Positions 8,455 to 17,212 are shown, counted from the first letter of the stretch. The stretch: DNA of 64,000 nt from Candidatus Rubrivivax defluviihabitans (GCA_016709385.1 JADJMW010000011.1:124001-188000); one strand, 5' to 3'. The notes: a model not told the origin generated them from the sequence alone. Made by a program: numbers and translations.

Positions 8455-9338
8455 ATGCCCATGCAGGAACCCCCGGCAACCAGCGCGGTGGCCGGTACCG
8501 GCCGCGCCATCTGCTGCACGTCGGGGCGATGGCGATGCTGGCCACCTTGACGACAGGTTGCGGCGGCGGCAACGACTCCGAGCCCGCGGTGACGACGATG
8601 GCCGCCAGCAACGCACGCTTCAGCCGCGCGGCCACCCTGAGCATCAATGGTCGCAACCTGCGCGCCGGCATCGTCGTCGACATGGAAGGCGGCTGCGAGA
8701 ATCTGACACTGGTGGCCAACGGCACCGACGACCTGCAGCAGTACACCTGCGATGTGCTGGCGGTCGGCGAGTTCAAGGCGAATGTCCACACCACCGACGG
8801 CAGGTTCCTCGGGCGCCTGACGTTCCAGGTGCCTCAGCCGGAGGTCAGCATGACCACTTCCCTGGGCAATTTCGTGCTCGAACTCGATCCCGTGGCGGCG
8901 CCGGCCACCGTGCGCAACTTCCTGGGCTACGTGAATGCCGGTTTCTACAGGAACGTGATCTTTCATCGCGTGATTGCCGACACCCTGGTGCAGTCGGGTG
9001 GCTACACGTCCGGCCCGGTGGTCAAGCCACCGACGGCACCGCCCATCAAGCTCGAATCCAACAACGGTTTGAAGAATGTTCGCGGCAGCATCGGTGCGGC
9101 CCGTACGAGCGAGCCCGATTCCGCGCGGGCGCAGTGGTACGTCAATGTCGGCGACAACCCCGGCTTCGACTATGTCGATGCCGATCAACCCGGCTACGCC
9201 GTGTTCGGGAGGGTGACCAGCGGGATCGAGACGATCGATGCCATCAGTGCCGTCGAGACCCGCACGGATCCCGTGAGCGGACTGGACGACTTGCCGGTGT
9301 CGGACATCCTCGTGCTGACGGCCACGCAAACGAGGTGA
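8451..9338 (+). CDS. Cyclophilin-type peptidyl-prolyl isomerase, probably exported
   Basis: Proline cis-trans isomerase of 295 residues. The N-terminus is basic then hydrophobic and ends in 'LTTGC' at residue 37, a lipobox-like site although the -3 position is not the usual Leu, so a periplasmic lipoprotein is likely but not certain. Residues 40-125 form an unassigned beta-rich domain. Residues 127-293 are a cyclophilin domain with 'NFLGYVNAGFYRNVIFHRVI', 'VRGSIGAAR', and 'AQWYVNVGDN' corresponding to the S/TQFFIN strand; the catalytic Arg of 'FHRV' is kept. It is the last gene of the secretion operon and overlaps the TolC gene by ATGA, so it may help fold the secreted substrate or a component. 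Confidence 0.88.
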   Translation: MNAHAGTPGNQRGGRYRPRHLLHVGAMAMLATLTTGCGGGNDSEPAVTTMAASNARFSRAATLSINGRNLRAGIVVDMEGGCENLTLVANGTDDLQQYTCDVLAVGEFKANVHTTDGRFLGRLTFQVPQPEVSMTTSLGNFVLELDPVAAPATVRNFLGYVNAGFYRNVIFHRVIADTLVQSGGYTSGPVVKPPTAPPIKLESNNGLKNVRGSIGAARTSEPDSARAQWYVNVGDNPGFDYVDADQPGYAVFGRVTSGIETIDAISAVETRTDPVSGLDDLPVSDILVLTATQTR

Positions 9339-9399
9339 TCGGCCGCCGACCCGAAAGGCTGGCCAACGCCAGTGCGACTCGCAGGCCAGGCTTGCCGAA

Positions 9400-9419
9400 C
9401 CGGGGCTGAACCGCCCCGG
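9400..9419 (+). terminator. Terminator-like hairpin after the type I secretion operon
   Basis: ccggggc (9400-9406) pairs perfectly with gccccgg (9413-9419) around a six-base loop, 61 bases after the cyclophilin stop. There is no T-run after it, so it is at best a weak intrinsic terminator. Confidence 0.35.
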
Positions 9420-9425
9420 ATATCC

Positions 9426-9431
9426 TAGAAT
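9426..9431 (+). promoter_or_regulatory. Possible -10 element upstream of the flippase operon
   Basis: tagaat followed by cgcgcgc resembles other -10 regions in this window, such as the one before acpP. No clear -35 is found 16-18 bases upstream. It would give a leader of about 350 bases before the flippase gene, running across the aminotransferase remnant. Confidence 0.25.
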
Positions 9432-9638
9432 CGCGCGCAAATCGTTGCGCTTCCTCATGCGCTGCAGCGCTCAGGGCCGGCATGGGAACTGGCGCACCCC
9501 ACAAGGCATGCGAGGCTCGGCGGGTGGCCGAGGCAAGCATCGCGGGCTGATCGGCTGCGTCATGCGTTCCCGGACAGTCTGTGGCGCATGCCTGCTGCCA
9601 CGACAGACACTGCGCACAACCACTTTCTGAATCCGTGA

Positions 9639-9791
9639 CGACATGACCACCATGCCCTGGCGTCCATCAACCGCGCGCATGGTGATGCGCTGACCGCCGA
9701 GGCGCTGCACGAGCAGGCGCTCGGCATGCCGATGAATCCGACGATGTCGATGTCCGACACCGAGGCGCTGATCGAGGCCGTTCGCGCATGA
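9639..9791 (+). pseudogene. Decayed C-terminal end of a DegT/DnrJ/EryC1/StrS-type aminotransferase
   Basis: After an in-frame TGA at 9636-9638 a 50-codon open stretch ends in '...ALHEQALGMPMNPTMS...' and stops at TGA 9789-9791. This matches the layout of the C-terminus of the intact aminotransferase at 18869-19969 in this window ('TLHQQVLSLPMGPTMT', then a D..I.A. helix). No start codon, PLP lysine or upstream domain remains. The stop overlaps the flippase ATG by ATGA, so the ancestral arrangement was probably a translationally coupled aminotransferase-flippase pair. Similarity judged by eye over about 35 residues. Confidence 0.55.
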
Positions 9792-11083
9792 GCCTCGGCC
9801 TGGCGCGCACCTCGCTGCTGAATGGCGCGGCCGTCGCGACGCGGCTGGTCACCGGTCTGGCGCTGAACAAGGTGCTGGCGGTGTACATCGGGCCGGCCGG
9901 CTTCGGCGTGATCGGGCAGTTCCAGAGCCTGGTCGCCATGCTGGGCGCGCTGGCCGGCGGTGCATTCGGCAACGGCGTCACCAAGCTGACGGCCGAGCGC
10001 AGCGCCGACCCTGCGCGCCAGCTGGCCGTGTGGCGCACCGCTGCGACCTTGGCCCTGATGGGCTCCGCCGCGGCGGCCGGGGTGCTGCTGCTGTTCGGCG
10101 GGCCGCTGGCCGGCTGGCTGCTGAACGATGCGTCGCTGGCCAGCGTCATGGCCTGGCTGGCGCTGGCGCTGGTGGGCATCGCGCTCAACGGGCTGGTGCT
10201 GGCGGCGCTGGCTGGGCTGAAGGCGGTCGGCGCCTTCGTCGCGGCGAGCATCGCCGGCAGCTTGCTCAGCGTGGTGCTGGCGGTGACGCTGGTGGTGCAG
10301 GCCGGACTGTACGGCGCGCTGGTGGCGGTGGCGGTGGGCCAGGCGGCGGCCAGCGTGGCCAGCATCGTGGCTTTCCGGCACGTATGGAAGGGCCGCTGGA
10401 GCGCACTGCTGGGCCCCATCGATCGCCCTGCCGCGCGGGCGCTGGGCGGCTTCGCGCTGATGGCGGCGGCTTCGGCCGTCGTATTGCCGCTGGGGCACAT
10501 CGCCATCCGCGAGGGGCTGGTGCGCCTGGGCGGCGCCGAACTGGCCGGGCTGTGGCAGGCGATGTTCAGGCTCAGCGACACGCACCTGCTGCTGCTGACG
10601 ACGACGCTGTCGCTGCACTTCCTGCCCCACTTTGCCGAGATCGGCGACGGCACGCTGTTGCGAGCGGCCGTCGCCAAGGGCTACCGCTTCGTGCTGCCGC
10701 TGGTGTGCGCCACCGCGCTGGCCATATGGCTGCTGCGCGAGCCGCTGGTGAAGCTGCTGTTCACGCGCGAATTCCTGCCGCTGACCGAGGCGCTGGCGTG
10801 GCAGCTGGTGGGCGACGTGCTGAAGATCGGCAGCTGGGTGCCGGCCTTCACGATGATCAGCCACGCCCGCACGCGGCTTTTCATCGCCAGCGAGGTGGTG
10901 TTCACGCTGGTGCAGATCGCTGCCTGCCTGGCCTTTGCGGCACGCTTCGGCCTGACGGGCGCAGCCATCGGCTATGCCCTCACCTATGCGCTGTACTGGG
11001 TGTTCGTGCACTACCAGCTCGGCCGGCTGACGACACGGCTGCGGCCGCCGCCGATGTTGACGAACGGGCACGCCGGGCCATGA
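9788..11083 (+). CDS. wzx: Lipopolysaccharide O-unit flippase, Wzx (WzxE-like)
   Basis: Polytopic membrane protein of 431 residues with about 12 hydrophobic segments. It would flip undecaprenyl-linked oligosaccharide to the periplasmic face. The start 'SLGLARTSLLNGAAVATRLVTG' and the 'GPAGFGVIGQFQSL' segment, followed by 'GVTKLTAER', match the WzxE/O-antigen translocase branch of the MATE/MOP superfamily. ATG 9788 overlaps the stop of an aminotransferase remnant; the gene overlaps the next glycosyltransferase by ATGA. The WzxE branch is commonly found beside FdtB/WecE-type aminotransferases, in line with that remnant. Substrate not predictable. Confidence 0.88.
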   Translation: MSLGLARTSLLNGAAVATRLVTGLALNKVLAVYIGPAGFGVIGQFQSLVAMLGALAGGAFGNGVTKLTAERSADPARQLAVWRTAATLALMGSAAAAGVLLLFGGPLAGWLLNDASLASVMAWLALALVGIALNGLVLAALAGLKAVGAFVAASIAGSLLSVVLAVTLVVQAGLYGALVAVAVGQAAASVASIVAFRHVWKGRWSALLGPIDRPAARALGGFALMAAASAVVLPLGHIAIREGLVRLGGAELAGLWQAMFRLSDTHLLLLTTTLSLHFLPHFAEIGDGTLLRAAVAKGYRFVLPLVCATALAIWLLREPLVKLLFTREFLPLTEALAWQLVGDVLKIGSWVPAFTMISHARTRLFIASEVVFTLVQIAACLAFAARFGLTGAAIGYALTYALYWVFVHYQLGRLTTRLRPPPMLTNGHAGP

Positions 11084-12126
11084 GGGTGCCTGCATCCGCT
11101 GCTGCCGAACCGGCCGCCGTGCCGCCCACGCTGCAATTGGTTCGCGAGAATCGGCCTGCCGGCGCGGGCGCACCGCCGCTCATCACCGTCGTTGTCTGCG
11201 CGTACCGGCACGCGGCCTACATCGACGAGTGCCTGGCCAGCGTCGACGCCACCGCACCGGGGATCGCCATCGAACTGATCGTCATCGACGACGGCTCGCC
11301 CGACGACACCCTGGCGCGTTGCCTGGCCTTCGCGTTCCGCACCGACTTGCGGCTGCGCATCTACACCAAGCCCAACCAGGGGCTGGTGCACTCACTGCAG
11401 TGCGGGTTGGCGCTGGCCGAAGGGCGCTACTTCGCGGTGATGGCGTCGGACGACAGCTACGTGCCGGGCGGGCTCGAAAAGGTGCAGGCGGCACTGCTCG
11501 CGAGCGAGTCGACGATCGGTGCCCTGATATGCCAGGCGGCATATCTCGCCGAACACGGCAACCCCATCGACGGCAGGCCCGTTTACGGCCAAGCGCATGC
11601 CGTCCTGCTCCGCGGCAGCGCGGCCGAGCGTCTGGATGCGGTGTGCACCGAGTACCCGAAGCCGCTGCTGCTTCAAGCCTCTGTCTTCGAAACGCGTCTC
11701 CTGCGCGAAATCGGCGTCTGGCACGACGGCCTGGCGCTCGACGACTGGCCGACATTCATTCGCATCTTCATGGCCGAGGCGGCAAACAAGACCTCGGTGC
11801 GCTACTGCAGCGATATCGTGCTGGCGCGCTACCGCCTGCACGGCGACGGCGTGCACAACCGGCTCGACCGGCAATTGCGGCTGACCGAGCAGGTGGCTCG
11901 CGAATTGGTGCCGCCGCACTACCGCGCCGCCTGCCTGGCCAACGTGCGCATCGACATTGGCTTGATCCACCTGTACGGCGGCAACCGTGCCTACGGGCTG
12001 TGGCTGTGCCTGCGTGGCTTGCTCACCGCGCCGACGCCTCGCACCGTCGGCCGCATCTGGCGGCGGGGCGCGAGAGCGCTGTCGCGACGCCTGCGACCCA
12101 CAACGCTGCGCGGGGGGGCGGGCTGA
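11080..12126 (+). CDS. Glycosyltransferase family 2
   Basis: GT-A fold sugar transferase of 348 residues, cytoplasmic face. After about 34 residues of Ala/Pro-rich leader the domain opens with 'LITVVVCAYRHAAYIDECL'; the nucleotide-binding 'IDDGS' is at 69-73 and the metal-site 'ASDDS' at about 122-126. A C-terminal segment after residue 270 has hydrophobic stretches that may touch the membrane. ATG 11080 overlaps the flippase stop by ATGA. It should add one sugar of the repeat unit; donor and acceptor are unknown. Confidence 0.87.
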   Translation: MRVPASAAAEPAAVPPTLQLVRENRPAGAGAPPLITVVVCAYRHAAYIDECLASVDATAPGIAIELIVIDDGSPDDTLARCLAFAFRTDLRLRIYTKPNQGLVHSLQCGLALAEGRYFAVMASDDSYVPGGLEKVQAALLASESTIGALICQAAYLAEHGNPIDGRPVYGQAHAVLLRGSAAERLDAVCTEYPKPLLLQASVFETRLLREIGVWHDGLALDDWPTFIRIFMAEAANKTSVRYCSDIVLARYRLHGDGVHNRLDRQLRLTEQVARELVPPHYRAACLANVRIDIGLIHLYGGNRAYGLWLCLRGLLTAPTPRTVGRIWRRGARALSRRLRPTTLRGGAG

Positions 12127-12129
12127 ACG

Positions 12130-13188
12130 ATGCCCTACCTGATGCTGTTCGCCTGGGCCATCGTTGCCGCGATGCTGGCCCGTGTGACACCCGCATTGCG
12201 CCGGCCGGTGGGCGCTGCGATGGCGGCCACGCTGGTGGTTTTTGCCGGGATGCGTGCCGACAGCGTGGACTACGCGGGCTATCGGGAGATGTTCGATTGG
12301 ATGGTCGAACTCGATCTCGACTACCCCGAACGGCTGTTCTTCGCAAAGGACGTGCTGTTCGGCGTGTTGATGGACGCGCTGCAGCGGGCCGGCGGAAACC
12401 TGCAGGCGCTGTTCCTGGCGGCGGCATTGCTCAGCGTCGGCCTGAAGCAGCTGGCCTTCGCGCGGGCCTTCGGGGGCAACACGGCCGTGCCTTGGCTGGT
12501 GACCTTGTGCCTGAGCTTCTTCCTCCACGACTTCACCCAGATCCGAACCGCCATCGCACTGGCACTCTGTTTCCTGGCCTTGCAGCACCTGGTCGCGGGC
12601 CGCGTGAAGCGGTGGCTCTGGTTGACGCTGGCGGCCGCCGGTTTTCACCTCTCGGCGATCCTGTTCCTGCCGGTGGCCGGCGTGCTGCTGTTCGCGCCCC
12701 GGCGTCGCGGCATGGCGTGGGCGGTGATGACGGGTGGCCTGGTACTGGCCTTGATGGGTCTGTTCCAGCTGGTCGCCTCGATCGACCTGCGACTGGCCAG
12801 CCACGGTGAAATCACCGGTCTGAACTGGACCGCGCTGGCCGTGGCCACGTTCAAGCTGGCCCTGCTGACGGCCATTGCGCTGACCCTGCGCCACGGCACC
12901 CAGCGCCTCGAGGCCGCAGCCCGGTTGGTCTGGCCCTGCGTGATGTTCGTCGCGACAGGTGTGGTGCTGCTGTTCGCGCTGCACGACATGGCATCGGCAT
13001 TGGCGTTCCGCCTGTACGAGTTCTTCGACGCATTCTCGATCTTCGTGATCGCGCTCGGTCTGATGCAGCGGCACGCGGTTCCGGTTCTGCTGTCGCTGGG
13101 CTATTGCGCGTTCGGCGTGCTGCTGCAGTGGTTGCCCGGGCTGTTCACGCCCTACCAGTTTGCGCCGCTGGCCAGCTTGTTCGGTTGA
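12130..13188 (+). CDS. EpsG-family membrane protein, probable polysaccharide polymerase (Wzy-like)
   Basis: Integral membrane protein of 352 residues with about 9-10 hydrophobic segments. It resembles the EpsG family: 'FAGMRADSVDYAGYREMF' near residue 45 and 'FLHDFTQIRTAIALAL' near 138, where the Arg after the FxQ helix is typical, then 'AAGFHLSAILFLP' near 178. Such proteins take the Wzy polymerase place in many polysaccharide clusters. It begins three bases after the preceding stop and is followed ten bases later by another transferase. Polymerase function is inferred from topology and context. Confidence 0.75.
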   Translation: MPYLMLFAWAIVAAMLARVTPALRRPVGAAMAATLVVFAGMRADSVDYAGYREMFDWMVELDLDYPERLFFAKDVLFGVLMDALQRAGGNLQALFLAAALLSVGLKQLAFARAFGGNTAVPWLVTLCLSFFLHDFTQIRTAIALALCFLALQHLVAGRVKRWLWLTLAAAGFHLSAILFLPVAGVLLFAPRRRGMAWAVMTGGLVLALMGLFQLVASIDLRLASHGEITGLNWTALAVATFKLALLTAIALTLRHGTQRLEAAARLVWPCVMFVATGVVLLFALHDMASALAFRLYEFFDAFSIFVIALGLMQRHAVPVLLSLGYCAFGVLLQWLPGLFTPYQFAPLASLFG

Positions 13189-13198
13189 GCGCCCGGCG

Positions 13199-14131
13199 AT
13201 GAGCAGCAGCCTGTCGATCGTCATCGTCAACTGGAACTCGGGCGAGTTGCTTCGCGAGTGCCTGGCGTCGATCGCGCCCAGCAAATCGGCGCTGGCGGGT
13301 GCCGCGCAGTTGCACAAGGTGGTGATCGTGGACAACGGGTCGAACGATGGCTCGCAGCGGGCCGAGGACCTGCGTGGTCTGCCGATCGAGTGGATCCAGA
13401 ACGCCGAGAACCGCGGCTTCGCGGCCGCCTGCAACCAGGGCGCGGCCGCCTGTGAAACGGACCTGATCCTGTTTCTCAATCCGGACACCCGGCTGTTCGC
13501 CGACTCGCTGCGGGTGGCCGTGGAAGCATTCGCGCGACCCGGGCATGAACGCGTGGGTATCGTCGGACTGGCACTGCAAGACGACAGCGGCCAGGTCGTG
13601 CCCAGTTGTGCCCGCTTCCCGCGTGCCCACCACTTCCTGACCCACGCCGTCGGCATCGACCGGGTGTGGCCGCAAACCGGCCACGCCATGACCGAGTGGG
13701 ACCATCTCAGCACGCGCCGGGTGGACCAGGTCATCGGCGCGTTCTTCATGATCCGGCGCAACCTGTTCGAGCGCCTGGACGGCTTCGACGAACGCTTCTT
13801 CGTCTACTTCGAAGAAGTGGACCTGGCCCGCCGCGCGGCGCAATCGGGCTGGGCCAGCCTGCACGTGGCCGAAGCGCGGGCGTATCACAAGGGCGGCGGC
13901 ACCTCGCAGGCGGTGCGCGCGAAGCGCTTGTTCTATTCGCTGCGCAGCCGGCTGAAGTATTCGGCCAAGCACCACGGCGTGGCCGAGCGGGCGTTGCTGG
14001 GCGTGGTCACCTGGGGCCTGGAACCGCTGGCCCGCACGGCGTTGCTGCTGCTGCGCGGGCGCGGCTCGGAATTGACCGAGCTGTTCCAGGCCTACCGCTG
14101 GCTGTGGAAGGACACGACTGCGGCGCCGTGA
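13199..14131 (+). CDS. Glycosyltransferase family 2, rhamnosyltransferase (WbbL) type
   Basis: 310 residues. The N-terminus 'LSIVIVNWNSGELLRECL' and 'VDNGSNDGS' at 44-51, then 'ENRGFAAACNQG' at 70-81 and 'FLNPDTR' at 92-98, define the WbbL-like GT2 group. A later 'VDQVIGAFFMIRR' and 'FDERFFVYFEEVDLARR' segment is shared with the broken paralogue at 18325-18822. ATG 13199 is preferred over an upstream in-frame ATG at 13160 because the latter lies inside the preceding gene and adds residues foreign to the family. Last gene of the forward run; the next gene is convergent, 16 bases away. Confidence 0.88.
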   Translation: MSSSLSIVIVNWNSGELLRECLASIAPSKSALAGAAQLHKVVIVDNGSNDGSQRAEDLRGLPIEWIQNAENRGFAAACNQGAAACETDLILFLNPDTRLFADSLRVAVEAFARPGHERVGIVGLALQDDSGQVVPSCARFPRAHHFLTHAVGIDRVWPQTGHAMTEWDHLSTRRVDQVIGAFFMIRRNLFERLDGFDERFFVYFEEVDLARRAAQSGWASLHVAEARAYHKGGGTSQAVRAKRLFYSLRSRLKYSAKHHGVAERALLGVVTWGLEPLARTALLLLRGRGSELTELFQAYRWLWKDTTAAP

Positions 14132-14147
14132 CCTTGGGCACGCCGCT

Positions 14148-15263
14148 TCAGGTCGCTGCGCCTGCGGCGCGCCGCGCGATGGTGCGGTAGGTCTCGATCA
14201 CCCGACGTTCGTCGAAGTGGTCCTCGACGTGTCTGCGCCCCGCCACGCCCATGCTCGCCCAAACCGCCGGACCGGCTTCGATGAAGCGTTGCATGGCGCC
14301 CGCGAGCGCGGCGCTGTCGCGTGATGCACACAGCAGTCCGGTGCGTCCGTCGACCACCGCGTCCCTGCAGCCCGGCACGTCGGTGGCGATGCAGGGCCGA
14401 GCCATGGCCGCGGCCTCCAGCAGGACGCGCGGCACCCCTTCCCGATAGGACGGCAGCACCACGCAGAGCGCGCGAGCCAGATGGGGCCGCACGTCGTCGC
14501 AGGTGCCGAGCAGTTCGACCAGACCCTCGGCTTCCCACGAGCGGACCTCGTCGGCCGGGATCGCCGTCGGATTGTCGGCGCCGACGCGCCCGAGGATGCG
14601 GAAGACCAGGCCCGGCCGGATCCGAAGCATCTGCCGCGCCGCCTGCACGAATTCGCGCACGCCCTTGTCGCTGAGCACGCGGCCGACGAACAGGAAGACA
14701 GGCGCGCCTCCCGTCGGCAGTGGCACCGGCGTGAAGCGCTCGAGGTCGACGCCCGAACCAGGGACGCGCAGGGTGCGCTCCGCATCCACGAGTCCCGCGG
14801 CGAGGAATTCGCTGCGGTCGTCCTCGTTCTGGAAGACGACGGTGCGCGCCCGGCTGAAGGCCAGGCGGTACAGACCTGCGACCAATCGCGTCAGCAGGCC
14901 GCGCTGGATGAATGCCCGCCCCAGGCCGGAAACGTTGGGCACGTGGACCAAGGGCAGGCCACGCGCAGCGAGACCGGCGTAGATGTTGGCCTTGGGCGTG
15001 TAGGTGAAGGCCAGGTCGACCTGCCCGCGGGCCAGCGCCCGGCGCAGGTCGGCCACGGCGCGCAGCTCGCGCCACGGGTTCGTGCCGGCGGCCGCCAGCG
15101 GCCACTCGGTCCACTCGAAGCCGTCGGTCTGCAGCTTCTGGGCATAGGCGTCGGTCGGGCTGATGGCGACGACGTCGTGACCGTCGTCGCGCAGCGCCTG
15201 CATCAGGCGGCGCCGGAAGTTGTACAGGTACCAGGCGGAGTTCGCCACGACGGCGATCTTCAT
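14148..15263 (-). CDS. Glycosyltransferase family 4 (PglA-like)
   Basis: GT-B fold transferase of 371 residues. It starts 'MKIAVVANSAWYLYNFRRRL', the PglA-like opening of transferases that add HexNAc to an undecaprenyl-PP-sugar. The acceptor domain has 'HVPNVSGLGRAF' near 110, the donor domain 'VFLFVGRVLSDKGVREFV' near 190-207 and the conserved 'PSYREGVPRVLLEAAAMARP' near 277. ATG 15263 is chosen because it overlaps the stop of the upstream asparagine synthase by ATGA and begins the Rossmann strand; an upstream in-frame ATG at 15311 would add 16 non-conserved residues. Last gene of the reverse operon. Confidence 0.87.
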   Translation of the reverse strand: MKIAVVANSAWYLYNFRRRLMQALRDDGHDVVAISPTDAYAQKLQTDGFEWTEWPLAAAGTNPWRELRAVADLRRALARGQVDLAFTYTPKANIYAGLAARGLPLVHVPNVSGLGRAFIQRGLLTRLVAGLYRLAFSRARTVVFQNEDDRSEFLAAGLVDAERTLRVPGSGVDLERFTPVPLPTGGAPVFLFVGRVLSDKGVREFVQAARQMLRIRPGLVFRILGRVGADNPTAIPADEVRSWEAEGLVELLGTCDDVRPHLARALCVVLPSYREGVPRVLLEAAAMARPCIATDVPGCRDAVVDGRTGLLCASRDSAALAGAMQRFIEAGPAVWASMGVAGRRHVEDHFDERRVIETYRTIARRAAGAAT

Positions 15264-17212
15264 CGCGCACCGACCTCCTGCCGCCATGCCTGCCACATCA
15301 GCACGTTCCACAATGCGCCGGCCCAGTGCCCATCACCGGCCAGGAGGGAGGCCCAGGCGCTGCGGATCGGGCCCGGGACGAGGAAACCGTCGTCGCGCAG
15401 ACGCCGCTCGTCGAGCAGTGCCTCGGCCCAGTCGCGCAACGGCCCCCGCAGCCAGGCCTGCAGCGGCACCGCAAAACCCTGCTTCGGCCGCTCGATCAGA
15501 TGCGGTGGCACGTGCCGGTACAGCACCTGGCGCAGCAGCCACTTGGTCTGTCCGTCGCGCAGCTTGAAGTGCAGGGGGATCTGCCACGCGAATTCGACCA
15601 CGCGGTGGTCCAGCAGCGGAACGCGCGTCTCGAGTGACACGGCCATGGCCGCGCGGTCCACCTTGACGAGGATGTCGTCGGGCAGGTAGGTACGCTGGTC
15701 CAGCAGGCACATGCGCTCGATGCCGTCGGGTCCATCGTGCAGCGGCTCGTCGAAGGCGGTCGCGGGTTCGTGGCCACCCTCGACCAGCGTCGCGGGCTCG
15801 AGCCACTGCGAGGCCAGCGCGCGATGCATCGCCTCCAGCGTCGGCATCGGCAGCACGCAGCGCGCCAGCTTGTGCAGCTTGGGTCCGACCTCGGCGTGCC
15901 GCTGCCGTGCCGGCCTCAGCGCCTGCAGGCGATCGGCCAGCGCGCTCCAGGTGCCGGCATCGACGCCCAGCAGCGCTCGCGCAGCAGCGCGCCGCAGCGG
16001 CAGCGGCACGCGGCCGATGCGATGCCACAGGCGATCGGCGATCAGGTAGCGGTTGTAGCCAGCGAAGAGCTCATCGCCGCCGTCGCCCGACAAGGCGACG
16101 ACGACCCCCCGGCGGGCCATCGCGGTGACGAGCGCGGTCGGGATCTGCGAGGAGTCGGCGAACGGTTCGTCGTACAGGCGCGGCAGGTGCGGCACGACGG
16201 CCAGCGCATCGGCGGCCGAGACGCGCAACTCCGTGTGGTCCGTGCCCAGGTGTGCGGCGACGGCGCGGGCATGCTCGGCTTCGTCGAACCCGGGATGATC
16301 GAATCCGATCGCAAAGCTGCGCACCCGCTCGTGCGCGCCGCGCACCATCATCGCAACGACGGTCGAGGAGTCGACGCCGCCCGACAGGAAGGCCCCGAGC
16401 GGAACGTCGGCGAGCAGCTGGCTGCGCACCGCTTGCAGCAGCAGGGCCTCCAACCGGTCCGTCGCCTCCGCGTCGGTCCACACAGCGGTCTCGGTCCGAC
16501 TGGCCAGCCCTTGGCGTGCCGCTTCGTCGATGCGCCACCAGCGACCGTGCTCGTCCGCACGACCGGCCGCACAGCGCACCCAGGCACCGGGCTCGAGCTT
16601 GCGCACACCACGGTAGATCGACCACGGCGCAGGCACCGCGGAATGCCGCAGGTACAGCGTCAGCGCGTCGCGGTCGATGTCACCGCGCCACTCCGGGTGG
16701 ACACGCAGCGCCTTCAACTCGGAGCCGAAGACCATGTCGCCGTTCGGAAGATGTCCCCAGTACAGGGGTTTCTCGCCCATGCGGTCCCGGACCAGCGTCA
16801 GGCTGTGCGTCTCGCGGTCCCAGACCGCTATCGCGAACATCCCCACCAGGCGCGGCAAGGCCTCGACGACACCCCAGCGGCTGAATGCGGCGAGCAGGGT
16901 CTCGGTGTCGGAATGTCCCCGCCACGGCAGGGGTCCGAGCACGGAGCGCAGTTCCAGATGGTTGTAGATCTCGCCGTTGTAGGCAACGACGTAGCGCCCG
17001 CAGTGCGACACCATCGGCTGTGCACCCTGGGGCGACAGGTCGACGATGGCGAGTCGGCGATGACCGAGGGCGACGCGCTGGGCGGCGTCGACCCACTGGC
17101 CGTCATGGTCCGGGCCACGGTGGGCAATCGCGCCGGCCATGCGCCGGACCTGGTCGCGCATGGCCTCCGCGGGTTGCGCCGAAGCGCCTATGAAGCCGGT
17201 GATGCCGCACAT
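15260..17212 (-). CDS. asnB: Glutamine-hydrolysing asparagine synthase-like amidotransferase
   Basis: 650 residues. An N-terminal glutaminase domain begins 'MCGITGFIG' with the nucleophile Cys2, and contains 'AIVDLSPQG' and 'YNGEIYNHLELR'. A C-terminal ATP-PPi synthetase domain has the P-loop 'LSGGVDSST' near 273-281 and 'LSGDGGDELFAGYNRY' near 376. All catalytic features look intact. Within polysaccharide clusters such enzymes often amidate a sugar carboxylate, for example a uronic acid, instead of making free asparagine; that is inference from position. The start is fixed by the requirement for Cys at position 2. Its stop overlaps the next gene's start by ATGA; the upstream gene ends 48 bases before. 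Confidence 0.9.
   Translation of the reverse strand: MCGITGFIGASAQPAEAMRDQVRRMAGAIAHRGPDHDGQWVDAAQRVALGHRRLAIVDLSPQGAQPMVSHCGRYVVAYNGEIYNHLELRSVLGPLPWRGHSDTETLLAAFSRWGVVEALPRLVGMFAIAVWDRETHSLTLVRDRMGEKPLYWGHLPNGDMVFGSELKALRVHPEWRGDIDRDALTLYLRHSAVPAPWSIYRGVRKLEPGAWVRCAAGRADEHGRWWRIDEAARQGLASRTETAVWTDAEATDRLEALLLQAVRSQLLADVPLGAFLSGGVDSSTVVAMMVRGAHERVRSFAIGFDHPGFDEAEHARAVAAHLGTDHTELRVSAADALAVVPHLPRLYDEPFADSSQIPTALVTAMARRGVVVALSGDGGDELFAGYNRYLIADRLWHRIGRVPLPLRRAAARALLGVDAGTWSALADRLQALRPARQRHAEVGPKLHKLARCVLPMPTLEAMHRALASQWLEPATLVEGGHEPATAFDEPLHDGPDGIERMCLLDQRTYLPDDILVKVDRAAMAVSLETRVPLLDHRVVEFAWQIPLHFKLRDGQTKWLLRQVLYRHVPPHLIERPKQGFAVPLQAWLRGPLRDWAEALLDERRLRDDGFLVPGPIRSAWASLLAGDGHWAGALWNVLMWQAWRQEVGAR

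Larger units (their letters stand above)
9339..9638. other. Gap between secretion operon and polysaccharide locus
   Basis: No convincing gene. The stretch holds a GC hairpin at 9400-9419 and a -10-like tagaat at 9426-9431 with no good -35. Short ORFs on both strands show no recognisable product. It leads into a decayed aminotransferase end in the next 150 bases. Confidence 0.6.
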
